NCBI GenBank assembly: GCA_964431075.1
Contig: CAYSID010000011.1
Coordinates: 1 to 32,716, forward strand
DNA from: CAYHSW01 sp964431075
Lineage (GTDB): Bacteria; Patescibacteriota; Microgenomatia; JAMCZE01
DNA length: 32,716 nucleotides
Direction: 5' to 3'
Shown: positions 29,814 to 32,716 of the stretch, piece after piece
Numbering within the stretch: position 1 is the first letter of the stretch
How the letters are laid out: each line of letters opens with the position of its first letter
Translations under genes and position numbers: made by a program
Notes under the pieces: model-generated
What the model was told of the DNA's origin: nothing
Databases searched by the model: none
What the model saw: the letters and a program-made list of their open reading frames with translations, nothing else

Positions 29814-30196
29814 TGAACGACAAACTGCAAAAAATCATTGACAGCGTTTCCGAACTTACTGTTTTGGAGCTGGCGGAACTGGTCAAAGCGCTGGAAGAAA
29901 AATTTGGAGTGTCGGCACAGGCGGTAACCGTTGCTGGACCAGCCGCCCCGGCTGAAAACGCCGGTGAACCCAAAGAGGAGCAAACTAATTTTAATGTTAT
30001 TTTGGCCGATGCCGGCGCCAATAAAATCGGGGTCATTAAGGCCGTTCGCGAGGTGGTCCCAACATTGGGGTTGGCCGACGCCAAAACCCTGGTGGAAAGC
30101 GCCCCGAAGACGATTCTAGAGAATGCCAATAAGGCCGCGGCCGAGGAGGCCAAGAAAAAGCTGGAAGCCGCCGGGGCAAAAGTGGAGTTGAAATAG
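29813..30196 (+). CDS. rplL: Ribosomal protein bL12 (L7/L12)
   Basis: The 127-aa stalk protein has the standard architecture: an N-terminal dimerisation domain (LQKIIDSVSELTVLELAELVKALEEKFGVSA), an Ala/Pro/Glu hinge, and a C-terminal factor-binding domain (FNVILADAGANKIGVIKAVREVVPTLGLADAKTLVESAPKTI..AKKKLEAAGAKVELK). The K-I-x-VIK-x-VRE helix, which recruits elongation factors, is intact. It is coupled to rplJ by TAATG. The expected rpoB does not follow within the window. Confidence 0.97.
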   Translation: MNDKLQKIIDSVSELTVLELAELVKALEEKFGVSAQAVTVAGPAAPAENAGEPKEEQTNFNVILADAGANKIGVIKAVREVVPTLGLADAKTLVESAPKTILENANKAAAEEAKKKLEAAGAKVELK

Positions 30197-30261
30197 TCAT
30201 TCTGGCCGAGTCCAAAATCTACTGTTAAAAATAATTTCCACAAGGAGATTTTGAGATAGTT

Positions 30262-30567
30262 TTAATTATCTCTGAGATTCCAGGGAGTACCTTCTGATTT
30301 GGTCACGCTATTTGGGCCTAAATACCTTACTACGGTTTCATTAGACATACGTTTCATCTTATCGCCCCCCACCAACCGTAACGCACCGATTACTTTTGTG
30401 CGTGAAGAACTCCTAACCACAAGGTCTACTCGTTCAAGAGGTGATCCTTCTTTCCAACCCGGTTGCTTTCTGATATGTGTTTCTACCCCCACACGACTTC
30501 CAACCCAATGGGCAATTGCCCCTGCTCCAAACGCCGCAACACCGATTACTCCAATCCATTCAGTCAT
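30262..30567 (-). CDS. Small membrane-anchored protein, unknown
   Basis: The 101-aa product has an N-terminal hydrophobic segment (WIGVIGVAAFGAGAIAHWVG, about 4-23) followed by a basic domain (VGVETHIRKQPGWKEGSPLERVDLVVRSSSRTKVIGALRLVGGDKMKR). I do not recognise it. Support comes from a reverse promoter (TTGACT 30618-30623, TACAAA 30595-30600, 17-bp spacer) and from being the only long frame between rplL and the HTH gene. It is divergent from the HTH gene, whose product may regulate it. Confidence 0.5.
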   Translation of the reverse strand: MTEWIGVIGVAAFGAGAIAHWVGSRVGVETHIRKQPGWKEGSPLERVDLVVRSSSRTKVIGALRLVGGDKMKRMSNETVVRYLGPNSVTKSEGTPWNLRDN

Positions 30568-30585
30568 ATACTTACGAATCCGCTT

Positions 30586-30624
30586 CTTGACTTTTTTGTA
30601 TCTCTTTGTTATATATAAGTCAAG
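30586..30624. promoter_or_regulatory. Overlapping facing promoters inside an inverted repeat
   Basis: CTTGACTT (30586-30593) and AAGTCAAG (30617-30624) are perfect inverted arms. Each arm contains a -35 box. Plus strand: TTGACT 30587-30592 with TATATA 30610-30615 (17 bp, preceded by TGT). Minus strand: TTGACT 30618-30623 with TACAAA 30595-30600 (17 bp). The two promoters occupy the same DNA, so one dimeric regulator could control both. Confidence 0.7.
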
Positions 30625-30638
30625 TAAAGCATAGTCTT

Positions 30639-30851
30639 ATGGCTGACAGCAATCAAACCATATCACTCGATAAACTTCCGGATCTGTTGACAGTCAAAGA
30701 GGTGGCCAATATTTTGCGAGTCTCGGTTTTGACTATCAAGAGATGGGGCAAGCGGGGCAAGCTGCCGGCGATTCGCATTAACTCCCGCGGCGACCGACGC
30801 TACAAAAAGGAAGCGGTTCTCTCTCTTCTTGGCATGGATCCAAAAATATAA
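30639..30851 (+). CDS. Excisionase/MerR-type HTH DNA-binding protein
   Basis: The 70-aa protein contains LLTVKEVANILRVSVLTIKRWGKRGKLPAIRINSRGDRRYKKEAVLSLL, the HTH_17 (Xis/MerR-like) fold with helix-turn-helix, the RWGKRGKLPA wing and the RRYKKEAV end. Such proteins bind DNA as small regulators; no integrase is nearby, so a phage excision role is unlikely. I start at ATG 30639 because the upstream in-frame TTG (30606) lies in the promoter. It probably acts on the inverted repeat at 30586-30624, controlling itself and the divergent membrane gene. Confidence 0.8.
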   Translation: MADSNQTISLDKLPDLLTVKEVANILRVSVLTIKRWGKRGKLPAIRINSRGDRRYKKEAVLSLLGMDPKI

Positions 30852-30865
30852 TCTCCAAACCTCTT

Positions 30866-32716
30866 TCACCGCCCGTAATCCGCTATCAGACGATTGTAGT
30901 CAAAAACGGAGGCAAATTCGGAAAACAGGGAGCGAAAGTTGAAAATAGTGGTCTTTGATTCATCTTCCAAAATCGCCAGCCCCGCCTGGGCCAGATCGGA
31001 ACTCACCCAAACAACATCTTTCCTGATGCCGGCATAATAAAGATAAACGAGGCGGTCCGACACTTGATAAAGGGCCCCGTCTCCCACATAATCACGATCA
31101 AAACTGCCTTGAATACCGCTCCCGGCGAGTATCGGCCCCTGAAACTTGTGCCAATGAAGGCCGTCTTCCGAAACCGCGTATCCAAGCCATTGCCCGTCCC
31201 GCCACAAAGTGTAAATAAGTTCATAAAACCCCCGCTTATTTTTCATCACAAACGGGTCCATTGTGGCCCAACGATGGGGAGACTGCGGCGATAAATCATA
31301 ATCCCAATCGCCGGGCAAAGCCTGCAGAAAAATGCCGCCATAAGACCAATTGATACCATCGGTTGAAACCGCGTACTTCCCAAGATCATTAATTCTGTCG
31401 TGATAGTAAAGCAGATAATTGTCCCCGACTTTTTCCACCGCGGGAATGGAGGCCGAATAATTATCCGCTCCGGCGTGAGGATCGCCGTTAATCTCAAGCG
31501 GATTACCGGGGTGTTTATCCCAGTGGATAAAATCGCTGGATGTCGCCAAACCGATTCTTTCCTTGCCGAATCCATTCATGATCCCTTCGGGCGAGGTCCC
31601 CGGGGCTAACCCGCTGTAGTATAGATGCCAAAGACCATTAATATTAATTATTGCCGGATGAAGGACAAAAGTGTCATCCCAACTGCCGGGCGAATGGGTC
31701 AGCACCGGATTGGCAGAATAAGCGGTCCAGTCAATTAAATTGGTGGAGGTGTAAAGAGCAAAAAGATGCCAGTTAGTAGCGTCGTTGTTGGTTTGGACTA
31801 TGGAATGATAAACCCCATTGATTTTCTGTTCCGGTTTAACAAAAGGAGCGCTTATTCCAGCGGCGTTCCACCATTGGGTGGTGACCGGAATAATCGGGTT
31901 TCCGGAATATTTTTTCAATTTACTAAAGTCCCGAAAAACAACTACCTTTACCTCCCTCTCCAAAGTTTCGCCCAATTTGGCCGAAGTGCAGGAAAATTTT
32001 ATGGTCCTAATCGTTCCCCCGTCAGTAAAAACCGGAGTAAAGCTGTATTGAAGCGGATTATAGGTAAAAGTGTCATCCGGCTCCGGCGACTGGCAAACAG
32101 GGTTGATCGTTAAAGTGTCGCTGGTGGTGATTTTGTATACCGGCAAAACGTCCATCTTCAAGCCTTCAATTTGGCGAATCTCATATTCGCTTAACGCCCG
32201 ATCCCAAATCAGAACATTGCTCAAATAACCCTGCCAGTTTCGATCAATGCCTGACCCGATTAGAAGCTGACCGGTCTTAACAATGTTAGTTGTCATCACC
32301 TTGGTATTCTTTAATTGTCCGTCAAGATAAATCTTCCAGATTGTGCCGTCAAACGTCGCGACAGCTTGGTGCCAATTGTTATCGTTAACCACAACCCCGG
32401 TAGAAACCGCCTCGCCATGCGGCCCGACGAAAAAACTGTTTGGAGGTTGAATGCCGGGATCGTTGCCCATGCCAAAATATATTTTTTGACCCGGCTGGGC
32501 GGTTCCGTAAGACAGGGCAATTTGGTAACGAACCGCGGCCAAAGAAACACCGGTTTTAAATTGAACAGCGATAGTGACGGGCTGGGTTCCAGACGGGAGA
32601 TTACTGTCAGCCACAGCTAAAAAATCGTCAGCCGCTCCGGAAAAGTACCGCTCTTCCGCCAGCCACTGGGCCACCAGCCCCTCGCTTGGCACCGCCGCCG
32701 AAACCGGAACTGAAAA
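30866..32716 (-). CDS. LamG plus GH43/GH32-like propeller protein (5' end beyond the right edge)
   Basis: The frame is open to the edge, and the first residues seen (FSVPVSAAVPSEG) look like the end of a signal peptide, so about 20 residues are missing; an internal GTG at 32692 is unlikely to be the real start. A LamG-type domain follows (NNWHQAVATFDGTIWKIYLDG and GYLSNVLIWDRALSEYEIRQIEGL). After a short beta linker comes a five-bladed propeller of the GH43/GH32/GH130 type (KYSGNPIIP, LIDWTAYSANPVL, HPAIININGLWHLYYSG, SSDFIHWDKHPGNPL, DPFVMKNKRGFYELIYT). It could bind or cut extracellular glycans. Catalytic acids cannot be assigned with confidence, so binding without hydrolysis is possible. 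Confidence 0.8.
   Translation of the reverse strand, partial: FSVPVSAAVPSEGLVAQWLAEERYFSGAADDFLAVADSNLPSGTQPVTIAVQFKTGVSLAAVRYQIALSYGTAQPGQKIYFGMGNDPGIQPPNSFFVGPHGEAVSTGVVVNDNNWHQAVATFDGTIWKIYLDGQLKNTKVMTTNIVKTGQLLIGSGIDRNWQGYLSNVLIWDRALSEYEIRQIEGLKMDVLPVYKITTSDTLTINPVCQSPEPDDTFTYNPLQYSFTPVFTDGGTIRTIKFSCTSAKLGETLEREVKVVVFRDFSKLKKYSGNPIIPVTTQWWNAAGISAPFVKPEQKINGVYHSIVQTNNDATNWHLFALYTSTNLIDWTAYSANPVLTHSPGSWDDTFVLHPAIININGLWHLYYSGLAPGTSPEGIMNGFGKERIGLATSSDFIHWDKHPGNPLEINGDPHAGADNYSASIPAVEKVGDNYLLYYHDRINDLGKYAVSTDGINWSYGGIFLQALPGDWDYDLSPQSPHRWATMDPFVMKNKRGFYELIYTLWRDGQWLGYAVSEDGLHWHKFQGPILAGSGIQGSFDRDYVGDGALYQVSDRLVYLYYAGIRKDVVWVSSDLAQAGLAILEDESKTTIFNFRSLFSEFASVFDYNRLIADYGR

Noticed and set aside
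30225..30285. Hairpin GAGATA/TATCTC after rplL as a terminator.
   Set aside because: Six-bp stem, AT-rich, no T run on either strand; it also overlaps the stop of the reverse gene.
30639..30851. Excisionase of an integrated phage or element.
   Set aside because: No integrase, att repeats or phage genes nearby; the HTH_17 fold is also common in plain regulators.

Overview
The window looks like a chromosomal segment of a Candidate Phyla Radiation (Patescibacteria) bacterium, most plausibly of the Microgenomates side. The clues are very compact genes, ribosomal and secretion genes with CPR-like small neighbours, a membrane-linked winged-helix/Cas2-fold protein, and very large LamG/FN3/beta-propeller surface proteins. 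There are few Shine-Dalgarno sites and many start codons only 5-10 nt behind a -10 box. TGA is used as a normal stop (for example in secE), which argues against the code-25 lineages. The assignment to phylum is inference; no rRNA is present.

Left part (1-4.1 kb): the reverse strand holds an antitoxin-like gene, an AbiEii-type nucleotidyltransferase and the start of endonuclease IV. The forward strand then carries tRNA-Thr(GGT), a promoter with an attenuator-like terminator, two tiny Cys-containing proteins with extended Shine-Dalgarno sites (one needing a -1 frameshift), a structured ncRNA of about 180 nt, a tRNA 5'-half remnant, tRNA-Thr(TGT), rpmG, and tRNA-Trp followed at once by a glycosyltransferase.

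4.1-14 kb: an FMN-binding protein with its ApbE flavin transferase, an SGNH-like hydrolase, a CPVC membrane protein coupled to a conserved helical protein, a secreted SBBP beta-propeller protein, a Ca2+-type P-ATPase (reverse), an anchored small protein with an acyltransferase, and an unknown membrane protein.

14-19.3 kb: an AbiE-like antitoxin/toxin pair under a perfect sigma70-type promoter with an embedded palindrome, a compact superoxide dismutase, secE-nusG, a reverse-strand wHTH/Cas2-like gene flanked by two 39-bp direct repeats, then rplK-rplA.

19.3-32.7 kb: a reverse-strand operon (membrane protein, 1925-aa LamG/propeller/FN3 giant, ABC ATPase, MacB-like permease with an SH3-like insert) sits between rplA and rplJ. 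It is followed by a YdcF/DUF218 gene, tRNA-Val, an L10 leader with rplJ-rplL, a small membrane gene facing an Xis/MerR-like HTH gene across overlapping promoters, and a partial LamG plus GH43/GH32-like propeller protein running off the right edge. The usual rpmG-secE-nusG-rplKAJL string is therefore present in order but repeatedly interrupted by accessory genes.
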